DNA of 64,000 bases from Acidovorax sp. GW101-3H11 (lineage in GTDB: Bacteria; Pseudomonadota; Gammaproteobacteria; Burkholderiales; Burkholderiaceae_C), in NCBI RefSeq assembly GCF_001633105.1, contig NZ_LUKZ01000001.1:121268-185267 (forward strand), read 5' to 3'. Within the stretch, counting starts at the first letter, position 1. Each line of letters begins with the position of its first letter. Shown here piece after piece: positions 24,354 through 33,470 of this stretch. Both the position numbers and the translations under genes were made by a program. The notes beneath the pieces are model-generated. The model did not search any database, had not been told where the DNA came from, and was given only the letters and a program-made list of their open reading frames with translations.

Positions 24354-24944
24354 ATGGCCTTTGTAGAACCCATCACCCTGCGCGACCGGGGTGTGCGCCT
24401 GGAGCCCCTGGCCCTGTCGCACGAGGAAGGCCTGCGCCTGGCCGCCGCCGACGGCGAGCTGTGGAAGCTGCGCGTGACTTCGGTGCCCGAACCCCAGGAC
24501 ACCCGCGCCTACATCGAAACCGCCCTGGCCACACGTGACCGCTTTGCATTCGCCGTGGTCGATGAGGCCACCAACGCCGTACTGGGCAGCACCAGCTACC
24601 ACGACATCCTGCCCGCCGCGCGCCGGGTGGAGATTGGCTACACCTGGTACCGCCAGAGCGTGCAGCGCAGCCATGTCAACACCACCTGCAAGCTGCTGAT
24701 GATGGGCCACGCCTTCGACACCCTGGGCTGCCACGTGGTGGGCTGGCGCACCGACAACTACAACTTCGCATCCCAAAAGGCCATCGAGCGCCTGGGCGCC
24801 AAAAAAGACGGTGTGATCCGTGGCCACGCGCTGCGCCGCGACGGCACCATCCGTGACACGGTGATGTACAGCATGCGCACGGGCGAGTGGCCCGAGGCGC
24901 GCGCCCAGTTGCTATACCTTTTGGAGCGCAACAAGCCCGCCTGA
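24354..24944 (+). CDS. GNAT-family N-acetyltransferase (RimJ/RimL-like)
   Basis: A 196-residue GNAT-fold acyltransferase of the Acetyltransf_3 type. The order of motifs is standard: ITLRDRGVRLEPL at the N-terminus, GSTSYHDI and RRVEIGYTWYRQSVQRSHVNT (the beta-4/beta-5 acetyl-CoA region, about residues 79-110), and the C-terminal DNYNFASQKAIERLGAKKDGVIR that is typical of RimJ/RimL relatives. Substrates of such enzymes include protein N-termini and small amines; none can be assigned. The ATG at 24354 follows GGAGCAACACCC. Its location between MoxR and VWA genes is noteworthy, as it may modify a component or client of that machine. Confidence 0.88.
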   Translation: MAFVEPITLRDRGVRLEPLALSHEEGLRLAAADGELWKLRVTSVPEPQDTRAYIETALATRDRFAFAVVDEATNAVLGSTSYHDILPAARRVEIGYTWYRQSVQRSHVNTTCKLLMMGHAFDTLGCHVVGWRTDNYNFASQKAIERLGAKKDGVIRGHALRRDGTIRDTVMYSMRTGEWPEARAQLLYLLERNKPA

Positions 24945-24965
24945 CGCGCGCAAGGAGCCAAAAAC

Positions 24966-26153
24966 ATGCTGATCGACTTCTTCTACACCTTGCGCTCGGC
25001 CAAACTGCCGGTATCGGTCAAGGAATACCTCACCCTGCTCGAAGCCCTGCAGGCGGGTGTGGTGGGCCCCAAGTCGGACGACGCGTGGAGCCTGGACGAC
25101 TTCTACAACCTCTCGCGCCTCACGCTGGTCAAGGACGAGAAGCACTACGACAAGTTCGACCGGGCCTTCGGCGCCTACTTCAAGGGCGTGGAGATGGTGG
25201 CCGACTTCACCAAGGAGATCCCGGCCGACTGGCTGCGCAAGATCCTGGAGAACGAGCTCACGCCCGAGCAGAAGGCCGCCATCGAGAAGATGGGCTGGGA
25301 CGAGCTGATGGAGACGCTGAAGAAGCGGCTTGAAGAACAGAAGGAGCGCCACGAAGGCGGCAGCAAGTGGATCGGCACCGGCGGCACCAGCCCCTTTGGC
25401 CACGGCGGCTACAACCCGCAGGGCGTGCGCATCGGCGGCGCGGGCAAGAACAAGAGCGCCGTGAAGGTGTGGGAGCAGCGCGCCTACAAGGACTACGACG
25501 ACCAGCAGGAGCTGGGCACGCGCAACATCAAGGTCGCCCTGCGCCGCCTGCGCAAATTTGCGCGCGAGGGGCATGAGCTGGAGCTGGACCTGCCCGACAC
25601 CATCCGCAGCACGGCCGCCAACGCGGGCTACCTGGACATCAAGATGGTGCCCGAGCGCCACAACAACGTGAAGGTGCTGCTGCTCATGGACGTGGGCGGC
25701 ACCATGGACGAGCACATCCAGCGGGTGGAAGAACTCTTCAGCGCGGTGAAGTCGGAGTTCAAGCACCTGGAGTTCTATTACTTCCACAACTGCGTGTACG
25801 ACTTCATGTGGAAGAACAACCGCCGCCGCTTTGCGGAGAAGTTCCCCACCTGGGACATCATCCGCAAGTACAACCGCGACTACAAGCTGATCTTTGTGGG
25901 CGACGCGACCATGAGCCCGTACGAGATCCTGCAGCCCGGTGGCAGCGTGGAATACAACAACGAGGAAGCGGGTGCCGAGTGGATCCAGCGCCTAACGCAC
26001 GCGTTTCCCAAGCACGCGTGGATCAACCCCGAGCCCCAGGGCGTGTGGCAATACCGCCAGAGCATCAGCATCATCCAGCAACTCATCGGCAACCGCATGT
26101 ACCCGCTGTCGCTCAAGGGGCTGGAAGAAACCATGCGGCTGCTGTCGAAGTAA
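24966..26153 (+). CDS. VWA-domain protein, CoxE-like MoxR partner
   Basis: A 395-residue protein of the CoxE/VWA group that acts with MoxR ATPases. The N-terminal 130 residues are helical and charged; a glycine-rich linker (about 131-165) leads to a VWA domain whose metal-ion site is altered: DVGGTMD (242-248) in place of the usual DxSxS, keeping Asp242 and a downstream threonine. Conserved EFYYFHNCVYD and the second acidic loop FVGDATMSPYE (about 317-327) follow. AAGGAGCC precedes the ATG by nine bases. The gene closes the MoxR-membrane protein-GNAT-VWA run. CoxD/CoxE pairs mature molybdenum/copper enzymes, but no such enzyme is present nearby, so the client is unknown. Confidence 0.88.
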   Translation: MLIDFFYTLRSAKLPVSVKEYLTLLEALQAGVVGPKSDDAWSLDDFYNLSRLTLVKDEKHYDKFDRAFGAYFKGVEMVADFTKEIPADWLRKILENELTPEQKAAIEKMGWDELMETLKKRLEEQKERHEGGSKWIGTGGTSPFGHGGYNPQGVRIGGAGKNKSAVKVWEQRAYKDYDDQQELGTRNIKVALRRLRKFAREGHELELDLPDTIRSTAANAGYLDIKMVPERHNNVKVLLLMDVGGTMDEHIQRVEELFSAVKSEFKHLEFYYFHNCVYDFMWKNNRRRFAEKFPTWDIIRKYNRDYKLIFVGDATMSPYEILQPGGSVEYNNEEAGAEWIQRLTHAFPKHAWINPEPQGVWQYRQSISIIQQLIGNRMYPLSLKGLEETMRLLSK

Positions 26154-26289
26154 GCACAGCGGTTGGCGGCGCAAAGAGCCCATTGCGCGCCGCTGTCTGA
26201 CACGGGCGGGATGCTTTTCAGTGCATAGTGGCGGCGGGCTGGCTTTTTAAACAGCGAGCCCCCACCGTCCAACCCCACCCTTTGTAGCC

Positions 26290-28230
26290 GTGCCCTTTCG
26301 CGTCCTGCGCTTCTTTGCCAATCCCCCAACGCCGGCCCCATGGTCGGCGTTGCTGCTTATCGGCGCGCTGTGCCTGCCGGGGTGCAGCCTGCTGCCGCGC
26401 AGTGAGAAAGGCGACAACAGTCAGGAAGCCTCCACTGCAGCCATTGCCGAATCCGCCACACCCGCATTCGACCTGCGGGTGCGCGCACCGGCCAGCGTGC
26501 AAGACACCCTGGAGCGCCACCTGGAGCTGCAGCGCTTTCGCCACCTGCCCGACCTGCATGCCAACGAGCTGCAGCGCCTGCTGGGCGCCGCCGACGCCAA
26601 TGCCCGCGAGCTGCTGGGCACGATGGGCTACTTTGCGCCCACCATCACCGTGGAGCTGACCGAAACGCCTGACAGCCCCACCGCACCACGCGCCGTGGTC
26701 GTCACCGTGGAACCCGGGCCGCAGACCCAGGTGGCCCGCGCAGAAGTACTTTTCAGCCCTGGCAACACGGCAGCCGCCGAAGCCGCCAGTGCCCCTTCCC
26801 CGGACGCCAGCACCCGCCAGCAGCAGCGCGTGCAGCGCAACTGGTCGCTGACGCCCGGCCAGCCCTTCACCCAGTCTGCCTGGGACGCGGCCAAGAACGA
26901 TGGCCTGCGACAGCTGCAGGCGCGCCGCCACCCCACCGCCCGCATTGAAAAAAGCCGGGCCGAGATCGACGCCGACAAACACGAGGCCCAGCTCAGCGTG
27001 ACCTACGAGCCCGGCCCCGCCTACCGCTTCGGGCCGCTGCGCGTGGAGGGCAGCCAGCGCTACGACCCCGATGGCGCGCGGCGCCTGGCCCGCCTGCCCA
27101 CCGGCGCCGTGTACGACGAGGCCGAAATGCTGGACGCCCAGCTGCGGCTGGCCAGCAGCGGTTATTACGACGCCGTGTTCCTCACGCTCGACACCGAGGG
27201 CACCGACCCCCAGGCTGCGCCCGTGGTGGCCCAGGTGCGCGAGGCCAAGGTGCAAAAGCTGGTGTTCGGGCCAGGGTTCTCGACGGACAGCGGCGCGCGC
27301 CTGTCGCTGGAACATATCCACAACCAGATGCCCGGCCTGGGCTGGCGCGCCGTGAGCAAGCTGGCAGTGGACCGCGAGACCCAGCAGGCCAGCAGCGAAT
27401 GGACCGACTTGCCTGACGACCGGGGCTGGCGCTGGTTTGCTGGCGGCGAGCTGCAGCGCGAATCCACCGGCGACTACGACGTGAACAGCAGCCGCCTGCG
27501 CGCGGGCCGCAGCAAAAGCACCCGGCACATCGACCGCAACTACTTTGTGCAGTACGACTACGCCAACAGCCAGGGGCTGGCCGCCAACGCGCAGCTGCCC
27601 TCCGACACCAGCACGGCGCTGAGCCTGAACTACGGCTGGACGGGCCGCTACTTCAACAGCCTCACCGCCCCCACGCGCGGCCACGGCATTGCCGTGGAGC
27701 TGGGCCTGGGCACCACGCTGCGGCCCGAGCGCGACCCGTTTGTGCGCACCCTGCTGCGCTGGCAATCCTTCGTGCCCGCCGGGCGGGTGACCGACGATGC
27801 AGGCACCGGCCGCAATGCCCGGCTGGCCCTGCGGGCCGAGGCCGGGGCCGTGCTCGCCCGCGAGGGCGCACAGATCCCTGTGACGCAGCTGTACATCACC
27901 GGCGGTGACACCACGGTGCGCGGCTACGGCTACCGCAGCATTGGTGCGCGCACCGACAACGGCCAGCTCTATGGTGGCCGCTACCTGGCCGTGGGCAGTG
28001 TGGAATGGCAACGCCCCATCGTCTACAAGGGCCAGATGACCGACTGGGAGAGCACGCTGTTTGTTGATGCCGGGGCCGTGGCCGACAAGGTGGGCGACCT
28101 GAGCCCCCGCGTGGGCGTGGGGGCTGGGGTGCGTTGGCGCAGCCCCGTGGGGCCCCTGCAGGCCGACCTGGCCTATGGTGTCAAAACAAAGGAACTGCGG
28201 CTGCATCTGCGGCTGGGGTTCAGCTTCTGA
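26290..28230 (+). CDS. tamA: TamA-like outer-membrane assembly protein (BamA superfamily)
   Basis: Outer-membrane barrel component of the translocation and assembly module. The 646-residue product has POTRA-type repeats (about residues 55-130, 170-245 and 245-315) and a C-terminal 16-strand Omp85 barrel with the motif TTVRGYGYRSIG (about 539-550, the conserved RGY/F region) and a terminal aromatic (LGFSF). An unusual feature is the N-terminus: LCLPGC (Cys32) reads as a lipobox, suggesting a lipidated TamA, whereas E. coli TamA has a plain signal peptide. The start is GTG at 26290. The stop overlaps the tamB start (TGATG), the normal tamAB arrangement, which supports the assignment. Confidence 0.9.
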   Translation: MPFRVLRFFANPPTPAPWSALLLIGALCLPGCSLLPRSEKGDNSQEASTAAIAESATPAFDLRVRAPASVQDTLERHLELQRFRHLPDLHANELQRLLGAADANARELLGTMGYFAPTITVELTETPDSPTAPRAVVVTVEPGPQTQVARAEVLFSPGNTAAAEAASAPSPDASTRQQQRVQRNWSLTPGQPFTQSAWDAAKNDGLRQLQARRHPTARIEKSRAEIDADKHEAQLSVTYEPGPAYRFGPLRVEGSQRYDPDGARRLARLPTGAVYDEAEMLDAQLRLASSGYYDAVFLTLDTEGTDPQAAPVVAQVREAKVQKLVFGPGFSTDSGARLSLEHIHNQMPGLGWRAVSKLAVDRETQQASSEWTDLPDDRGWRWFAGGELQRESTGDYDVNSSRLRAGRSKSTRHIDRNYFVQYDYANSQGLAANAQLPSDTSTALSLNYGWTGRYFNSLTAPTRGHGIAVELGLGTTLRPERDPFVRTLLRWQSFVPAGRVTDDAGTGRNARLALRAEAGAVLAREGAQIPVTQLYITGGDTTVRGYGYRSIGARTDNGQLYGGRYLAVGSVEWQRPIVYKGQMTDWESTLFVDAGAVADKVGDLSPRVGVGAGVRWRSPVGPLQADLAYGVKTKELRLHLRLGFSF

Positions 28231-31200
28231 TGGCGATGAGCAGCACCCCGCCCCATCCCGCACCGCGCGCCCGCGCGTCCGACTTCAGCGCCGGATCGTC
28301 ATCGGCCCAGCACCCCCGCCCACCGCGCCGACCAGGTGCCTACCGCATGCTGCGGGCCCTGGGCTGGCTGCTGGTGGCGCTGGTGGCCCTGCTGCTCACG
28401 GCCAGCGCGCTGCTGTGGTGGTGGGCGGGCAGCGGCACGTCGCTGGCCACCTCGCTGACCCGCGCAGCGCAGTACCTGCCCGCCGAGCAGCAACTGGAAA
28501 GCCGCGAGGTCACCGGCTCGCTGCGCAGCGGTGGGCGCATCGGCTGGCTGCGCTGGAGCAGCCCCAGCCTGTCCGTCGAAGTGACCGACCTGCGCCTGGG
28601 CTGGCAGCTGGCGCCCTTGCTGCAGCGCAGGCTGGAGCTGGGCGACGTACTGGCCACACGCGTGCAGATCACGCCACTGGGCGGCCCGCACAGTTCCGAG
28701 CCCCCCACGCCCCCCACCGAGCTGGTGCTGCCCTTGCACATCGGCGTGGCCTTTCGCGTGGACCAGTTGCAGTGGGCAGGCGCCCCGGCGGTGGAAGCCC
28801 GGGGCTTGGCGGGCGACTACCACTTTGATGGGCGCGAGCACCGCCTGAACATCGGCGGCGTCGAGCTGGCCCAGGGCCAGTACAACGCGCGGCTGACACT
28901 GCAGGCCCAGGCCCCACTGACGCTGAGCGCCACGGTGGACGGCACGGTGCGCACCGCCGTGCCCGGTGGCACATCCGCCATCCAGCTGGGCGCGCACGCC
29001 ACGCTGCAGGGCACGCTGGCCACGGCGGCGGCGCAGCTGCAATTGCAGGCGCGCATCCAGCCCACAACTGCGCAGGAAACCCAGGCTACACAGGCACCGC
29101 CCGCCACCGCCGCCCCCATGCAGGCCGAGGTGCAGGCCACGCTGGCCCCGTGGGCCACACAGCCCCTGCAGTCGGCCCAGGCCACGCTGCACGCCGTCAA
29201 CCTCGCAGCCCTGTGGCCCCAGGCCCCGGCCACGCAGCTGCATGGCACCGTCCAGGCGGGCCCCACCCCAGGCGCGGCCGCCAGCGGCACAGGCTGGGCC
29301 CTGCAGGCGCAGCTGCGCAACGACCTGGCAGGCCCGTGGGACCACACCCGCCTGCCCATCACCACCCTGCAGGCCGACGCGAAGTACGACGGCACCCGCT
29401 GGACGGTGCCCGGCGCCACGGTGAATGCAGGCACCGGCGCAGTCACGCTGCACGGCAGCTACACCCCCACCACCGGCGCGCTGGAAGGCCAGGCCGAACT
29501 GCGCAACCTGCGCCCCGACGCCCTGCACACCGCCTGGGCGCCCGCCCCGCTGGCAGGCCGCGTGGCGGCGCAGATGCAGGGCGATGTAGTGCGTTTTACG
29601 GCAGACATCCGGGCCACCGGCTCTGGCGTTGTGGCATCGGCCAAATCAACCACCCAGCGCGCCCCGCTGCTGCGCATCAACACGCTCGCCGCCCAAGGCA
29701 GCTGGCACCCGCCGTCGCCCACCCAGCCCGGTGGCAGCTTGCAGCTGGAGCGCCTGCTGCTGGACGCGTTGCAGGCGCGCGTCGAAGCCACACAGCTGCG
29801 TGTGGCCCCCGGCGATCTGTCGGGCCAGGGCCTGGTCACGCTGGCCGTGCCAGGCACCACAGCACGCGCGCAGGGCAGCATCGCCCCACAGACCGGTGCG
29901 GGCGACCTGCTCATGCAATGGACCGATGTGGGCCAGACCCAGCGCTGGCTGGCCAGCCTGCCGCTGGTGGGCACGCCGCTGCAACAGGCCCTGCAAGGCG
30001 CCACCGCCCAGGGCGCCGCACAACTGACCGCCCGCTGGAAAGGCGGCTGGCAAACGCTGGCCCGGCAGTTAGAATCCGCCACCGCCACCGGCACCGGCAC
30101 CGGCACCGGTGTGAGCACCAGCACCCACAACACGGGCAGCACACCGCCATCTGACAAGGCCCCTTTCGAGCTGCAAGCCGCGCTCTCTACCCCGCAGCTG
30201 GACCTGTCCCTGCCCCCAGGCCAGGGCGCAGGTGGCGCCACCGCCGTGCAGCTGCGCGCCGTCAAGGCCGACCTCTCTGGCACCCTGGCGCAGGCTACGC
30301 TGGTGCTGGACGGCGAAGCGCGCCTCAACGCGTCCCAGCCCCGGCAGATGCAGCAGCTGGCCCTGCACACCCGCGCCACCGGTGGGCTGGGCACACCCGC
30401 ACAAGGCACACAAGGCGCACAAAGCGCGCAGGTCCAGATCAGCACACTGCGGCTGGTGGCGCAAGATGCCGCACGCCCCGGCCCCTGGACGCTGCAGCTG
30501 GCCGAACCCCTGTCCCTCACCACGCGCGCCACCCCCAGCGCTGGTGCGTCGTCGCCAGCGGCGGGCTACACCGTGCAGGCCTCGGCAGGCCAGGCCCGCC
30601 TGACCGGCCCCCTGCCCGGCACCGCCACGCTGCGTTGGCAACCCCTGCGCGTGGCCACCGGTGCCAACCCGCTGCAACTGCAAACCCAGGGCACGCTGCA
30701 AGGTCTGCCCATGGCCTGGGTCGATGCCCTGGGCCTCGCCGACACACCCGCCGCCGCAGGCCGCCCCACCCAGCCGCTGCTGGCCCGCATGGGGCTGGCC
30801 ACCAGCATCGTGCTGGACGGGCAATGGAACGTGGACACCACCCAGGGCCCCTTGCGCGCCAGCGCCAGCCTGCGCCGGGCCAGTGGCGACCTGCGCATCC
30901 TGGCGGGCGATGCCACCGCCATCACCGCTGTGCAAAGCAGCGGCCAGGGCACGGGCGCAGGCGCCACCACCGTGATCGCCACCGAGGCGTCGGCCAGCCC
31001 TGCGGGATCAGCCAATGCACCAGGCACCGCCGCCGGGGTGCGCCAGGCCGAGGTCACCATGGAAATCGACGGCGAAGCCCTGCGCGCCCAGCTGGCCTGG
31101 GCCAGCGAGCGGGCTGGCGAGGTGCAGGCCAGCGCCAGCACCCGCCTCACACCCGGGGCTCCGCCGGGGGCAGCCCTCGCCTGGGCGCCCGATGCGCCAC

Positions 31201-32603
31201 TGGCTGGCACGCTGCGCGCGCGCCTGCCCGACGTGGGGGTGTGGTCGGCCCTGGCCCCGCCCGGCTGGCGCGTGCGCGGCACGCTGGACGCAAGCGCCAC
31301 CCTGTCAGGCACGCGCAATGCGCCGCGCTGGGCCGGCACGCTGGGCGCCGACGACATGGCCGTGCGCTCGGTGGTCGATGGCGTGGACCTGCAAGCGGGC
31401 CGCCTGCGCGCCACGCTGCAAGGCAACCAGCTGCAGATCACCGAGTTCCGCCTGCAGGGCGGGCGCGGCAGCGGCGCGCGCATTGCAGGCTTCAGCGGCA
31501 ACCGCACCGCCGCGCCACAAGACGGCGGCACGCTCACCGCCACCGGCAGCGTGGGCTGGGGCGACAGCGCTGCGGCAACCACCGGCCTGTCGGGCATCAC
31601 CATGGCCCTGCAGGCCGAGGCCAAGGCCTTGCAGGTGCTGGTGCGCGCCGACCGGCAGGTCAGCGTGTCGGGCCAGCTGCAGGCGCAGTTGCAGCAGGGC
31701 CAGATCAGCCTGCGCGGCAAGCTCACCACTGACCGCGCCACCATCATCCTGCCCGACGAAACCGCGCCCAGCCTGGGCTCGGACGTGGTCGTGCGCTCTG
31801 CCGCCAAAGACCGCGAAGACCAGGCCCGGGCCCAGGCCGCCGCCAAGGCCAGCCAGGCGGCGGCGCAGGCGGAAACCGCCAAACCACCCGACATCGCCAT
31901 CACGCTCAACCTGGGGCGCGACTTTGCGCTCAGCGGCCATGGCATCACCACCCGGCTCACAGGCGAGGTGGACATCCGCAGCAGCGCCGTGCCCGGCGCC
32001 CCGCCGCGCGTGACCGGCGAGGTGCGCACCGACGAAGGCCGCTACCGCGCCTGGGGCCAGATGCTGGACGTGGAGACGGGCCTGATCCGCTTCAACGGCC
32101 CCTACAACAACCCCTCGCTCGACATCCTGGCGCTGCGCCCCAACATCAGCGTGCGCGCGGGCGTGCAGGTCACGGGCAGTGCGCAGGCGCCCCGCGTCAA
32201 GCTCTATTCCGACCCCGACCTGCCCGACGCCGAAAAACTCTCGTGGGTGGTGCTGGGCCGCAACGCCACCGCAGGCGGCGCTGAAGCCGCTGTGCTGCAG
32301 CAAGCCGCTCTGGCCCTGCTCGGCCGCAAGGGCGGCAACACCGGCACCGCCAACATCGCCAGCCGCGTGGGCCTGGACGAGATCGGTTTTCGCGGCGCCA
32401 CCCCGGGCGACGACGCCAGCACTGCGGCCCTCACCTTCGGCAAGCGCCTGTCCAAGGATTTGTACGTGACGTACGAGCGCAGCCTGTCCGGCACGCTGGG
32501 CACGCTCTACATCTTCTACGACCTCTCCCGCCGCCTCACGCTGCGCGGGCAGACGGGCGAGAAAAGCGCGGTGGACATCATCTACACGGTGAAGTACGAC
32601 TGA
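28230..32603 (+). CDS. tamB: TamB-like translocation/assembly module protein
   Basis: Very large periplasm-spanning protein (1,457 residues) of the TamB/AsmA-like family, which works with TamA in outer-membrane protein insertion and in phospholipid transport to the outer membrane. An N-terminal signal anchor (about residues 40-65) is followed by a long beta-helical groove region and the C-terminal DUF490 domain (about 1,080-1,457), ending in YVTYERSLSGTLGTLYIFYDLSRRLTLR, which contacts the TamA barrel. A Thr/Gly low-complexity stretch (30080-30110) lies in the middle. The ATG at 28230 overlaps the tamA stop by one base; another in-frame ATG occurs two codons later. Length exceeds E. coli TamB (1,259). 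Confidence 0.92.
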   Translation: MAMSSTPPHPAPRARASDFSAGSSSAQHPRPPRRPGAYRMLRALGWLLVALVALLLTASALLWWWAGSGTSLATSLTRAAQYLPAEQQLESREVTGSLRSGGRIGWLRWSSPSLSVEVTDLRLGWQLAPLLQRRLELGDVLATRVQITPLGGPHSSEPPTPPTELVLPLHIGVAFRVDQLQWAGAPAVEARGLAGDYHFDGREHRLNIGGVELAQGQYNARLTLQAQAPLTLSATVDGTVRTAVPGGTSAIQLGAHATLQGTLATAAAQLQLQARIQPTTAQETQATQAPPATAAPMQAEVQATLAPWATQPLQSAQATLHAVNLAALWPQAPATQLHGTVQAGPTPGAAASGTGWALQAQLRNDLAGPWDHTRLPITTLQADAKYDGTRWTVPGATVNAGTGAVTLHGSYTPTTGALEGQAELRNLRPDALHTAWAPAPLAGRVAAQMQGDVVRFTADIRATGSGVVASAKSTTQRAPLLRINTLAAQGSWHPPSPTQPGGSLQLERLLLDALQARVEATQLRVAPGDLSGQGLVTLAVPGTTARAQGSIAPQTGAGDLLMQWTDVGQTQRWLASLPLVGTPLQQALQGATAQGAAQLTARWKGGWQTLARQLESATATGTGTGTGVSTSTHNTGSTPPSDKAPFELQAALSTPQLDLSLPPGQGAGGATAVQLRAVKADLSGTLAQATLVLDGEARLNASQPRQMQQLALHTRATGGLGTPAQGTQGAQSAQVQISTLRLVAQDAARPGPWTLQLAEPLSLTTRATPSAGASSPAAGYTVQASAGQARLTGPLPGTATLRWQPLRVATGANPLQLQTQGTLQGLPMAWVDALGLADTPAAAGRPTQPLLARMGLATSIVLDGQWNVDTTQGPLRASASLRRASGDLRILAGDATAITAVQSSGQGTGAGATTVIATEASASPAGSANAPGTAAGVRQAEVTMEIDGEALRAQLAWASERAGEVQASASTRLTPGAPPGAALAWAPDAPLAGTLRARLPDVGVWSALAPPGWRVRGTLDASATLSGTRNAPRWAGTLGADDMAVRSVVDGVDLQAGRLRATLQGNQLQITEFRLQGGRGSGARIAGFSGNRTAAPQDGGTLTATGSVGWGDSAAATTGLSGITMALQAEAKALQVLVRADRQVSVSGQLQAQLQQGQISLRGKLTTDRATIILPDETAPSLGSDVVVRSAAKDREDQARAQAAAKASQAAAQAETAKPPDIAITLNLGRDFALSGHGITTRLTGEVDIRSSAVPGAPPRVTGEVRTDEGRYRAWGQMLDVETGLIRFNGPYNNPSLDILALRPNISVRAGVQVTGSAQAPRVKLYSDPDLPDAEKLSWVVLGRNATAGGAEAAVLQQAALALLGRKGGNTGTANIASRVGLDEIGFRGATPGDDASTAALTFGKRLSKDLYVTYERSLSGTLGTLYIFYDLSRRLTLRGQTGEKSAVDIIYTVKYD

Positions 32604-32657
32604 GGCTTCGGCGGCCAAAGAGGCCCGCGCGCGCCACTACAATGCGCGGCGGCTTAT

Positions 32658-32732
32658 CTCCTCGTAGTTCAATGGATAGAACGAGTGCCTCCTAAGCGCT
32701 AGATACAGGTTCGATTCCTGTCGAGGGGACCA
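32658..32732 (+). tRNA. tRNA-Arg (anticodon CCT)
   Basis: A complete cloverleaf can be drawn. The acceptor CTCCTCG pairs with CGAGGGG (one G-U), D-stem GTTC/GAAC, anticodon stem AGTGC/GCGCT, loop CTCCTAA with anticodon CCT at 32691-32693, T-stem ACAGG/CCTGT and loop TTCGATT. The CCA end is encoded (32730-32732). It reads the rare AGG codon. tRNA-Arg(CCT) genes are common phage and island integration sites, but no integrase or duplicated 3' end is seen here. Confidence 0.95.
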
Positions 32733-32760
32733 AAGTTTTGATACAAAACGGCCCCTACCG

Positions 32761-32801
32761 CGCGACCATCAAGCGCTTATAGCTATTAAATTTATAGCAA
32801 A
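32761..32801. repeat. Dispersed 41-bp repeat, copy A
   Basis: About 38 of 41 positions are identical to copy B at 46480-46520, with the blocks CGCGACCATCAAGCGCT, ATAGCTAT and TATAGCAAA. Located 29 bp after tRNA-Arg. The region to the next gene otherwise holds a short ACGTAC/GTACGT hairpin and a promoter. Confidence 0.75.
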
Positions 32802-32888
32802 CAACGTACCCACCTCCTGCGGTACGTGCCGATGGCCATCCCTGGCGCCCCGTTTCGCCGCACTTGCATTTGGTCACAAATGATGATG

Positions 32889-32917
32889 TTGACATGATAT
32901 GTCTGCATCCCTATTCT
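32889..32917 (+). promoter_or_regulatory. Sigma-70 promoter of the yjfI-pspA-yqiJK operon
   Basis: A perfect -35 TTGACA (32889-32894), 17-base spacer, and -10 TATTCT (32912-32917; four of six consensus). Transcription would begin near 32924, leaving a leader of about 60 bases to the GTG start at 32986. Found by eye. Confidence 0.65.
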
Positions 32918-32985
32918 CCTGATCCATGCAGGCACACGGAGCTTCCTCCGGCCGCCTGCCCCACCCGCAGGATGAAGGAGACGCC

Positions 32986-33402
32986 GTGGCCACTTTGCTG
33001 GAACAACTCAACAACCTGGACGTGCTGACCTCGGCGCTCATGGGCGGTGTGGCGGTGCAGTTGCAGCCCATTGCGGGTGATGTGCCCGTGGTGCAGGTCA
33101 GCATCGAGGGGCGCGACGAGCTGCCCATTTTCGTGACCTGCTCGGACATGCAGATGATCTGCCTGTGCTATCTGTGGACCGACGCCGACGTGCGGCCCGA
33201 GCGGCGGGCCGAGCTGATGGAAGCGCTGCTCGATTTGAATCCCTCCGTACCCCTGTCGGCCTTTGGCCGCGTGGATGGCCGCTTCGTGCTGGTCGGCGCC
33301 CTGAGCCGCGCGGCCCGCGCCGAAGATGTGGCGCACGAGGTGGCGGTGCTCAGCGACAACGCGCTCGATGCGCTCGATGCGCTGGCGGAATTCCTGCGCT
33401 GA
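32986..33402 (+). CDS. yjfI: YjfI-like DUF2170 protein
   Basis: A 138-residue DUF2170 protein, similar in size to E. coli YjfI, which in that organism is followed by the PspA paralogue YjfJ. Family traits include QPIAGDVPVVQVSIEGRDELPIFVTCS (about residues 27-53), the tryptophan-containing LCYLWTDADVRP and a C-terminal helical region. The function is unknown, but linkage with PspA-type proteins is the family rule. I place the start at the GTG at 32986, because AAGGAG lies five bases upstream; an ATG at 32926 has no ribosome site and is almost at the predicted transcription start. First gene of a seven-gene operon. Confidence 0.83.
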   Translation: MATLLEQLNNLDVLTSALMGGVAVQLQPIAGDVPVVQVSIEGRDELPIFVTCSDMQMICLCYLWTDADVRPERRAELMEALLDLNPSVPLSAFGRVDGRFVLVGALSRAARAEDVAHEVAVLSDNALDALDALAEFLR

Positions 33403-33470
33403 GCTACCCGCGCATTCCGCCGCCCCACCTTTCTTTCCCCAAGCTCTTTCGACATTGACAGGAGAACACC

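Noticed and set aside
30080-30110. CRISPR- or VNTR-like array in tamB
   Set aside because: Only a few short GGCACC units in frame, encoding Thr-Gly; a coding microsatellite, not an array with spacers.
32658-32801. Integration site (attB) at tRNA-Arg
   Set aside because: No integrase gene and no duplicated 3' tRNA end within the window; the following genes look core-like in composition.
32926-32985. Longer YjfI start at ATG 32926
   Set aside because: No ribosome site, almost at the predicted transcription start, and it would give a non-conserved 20-residue leader; GTG at 32986 is better placed.
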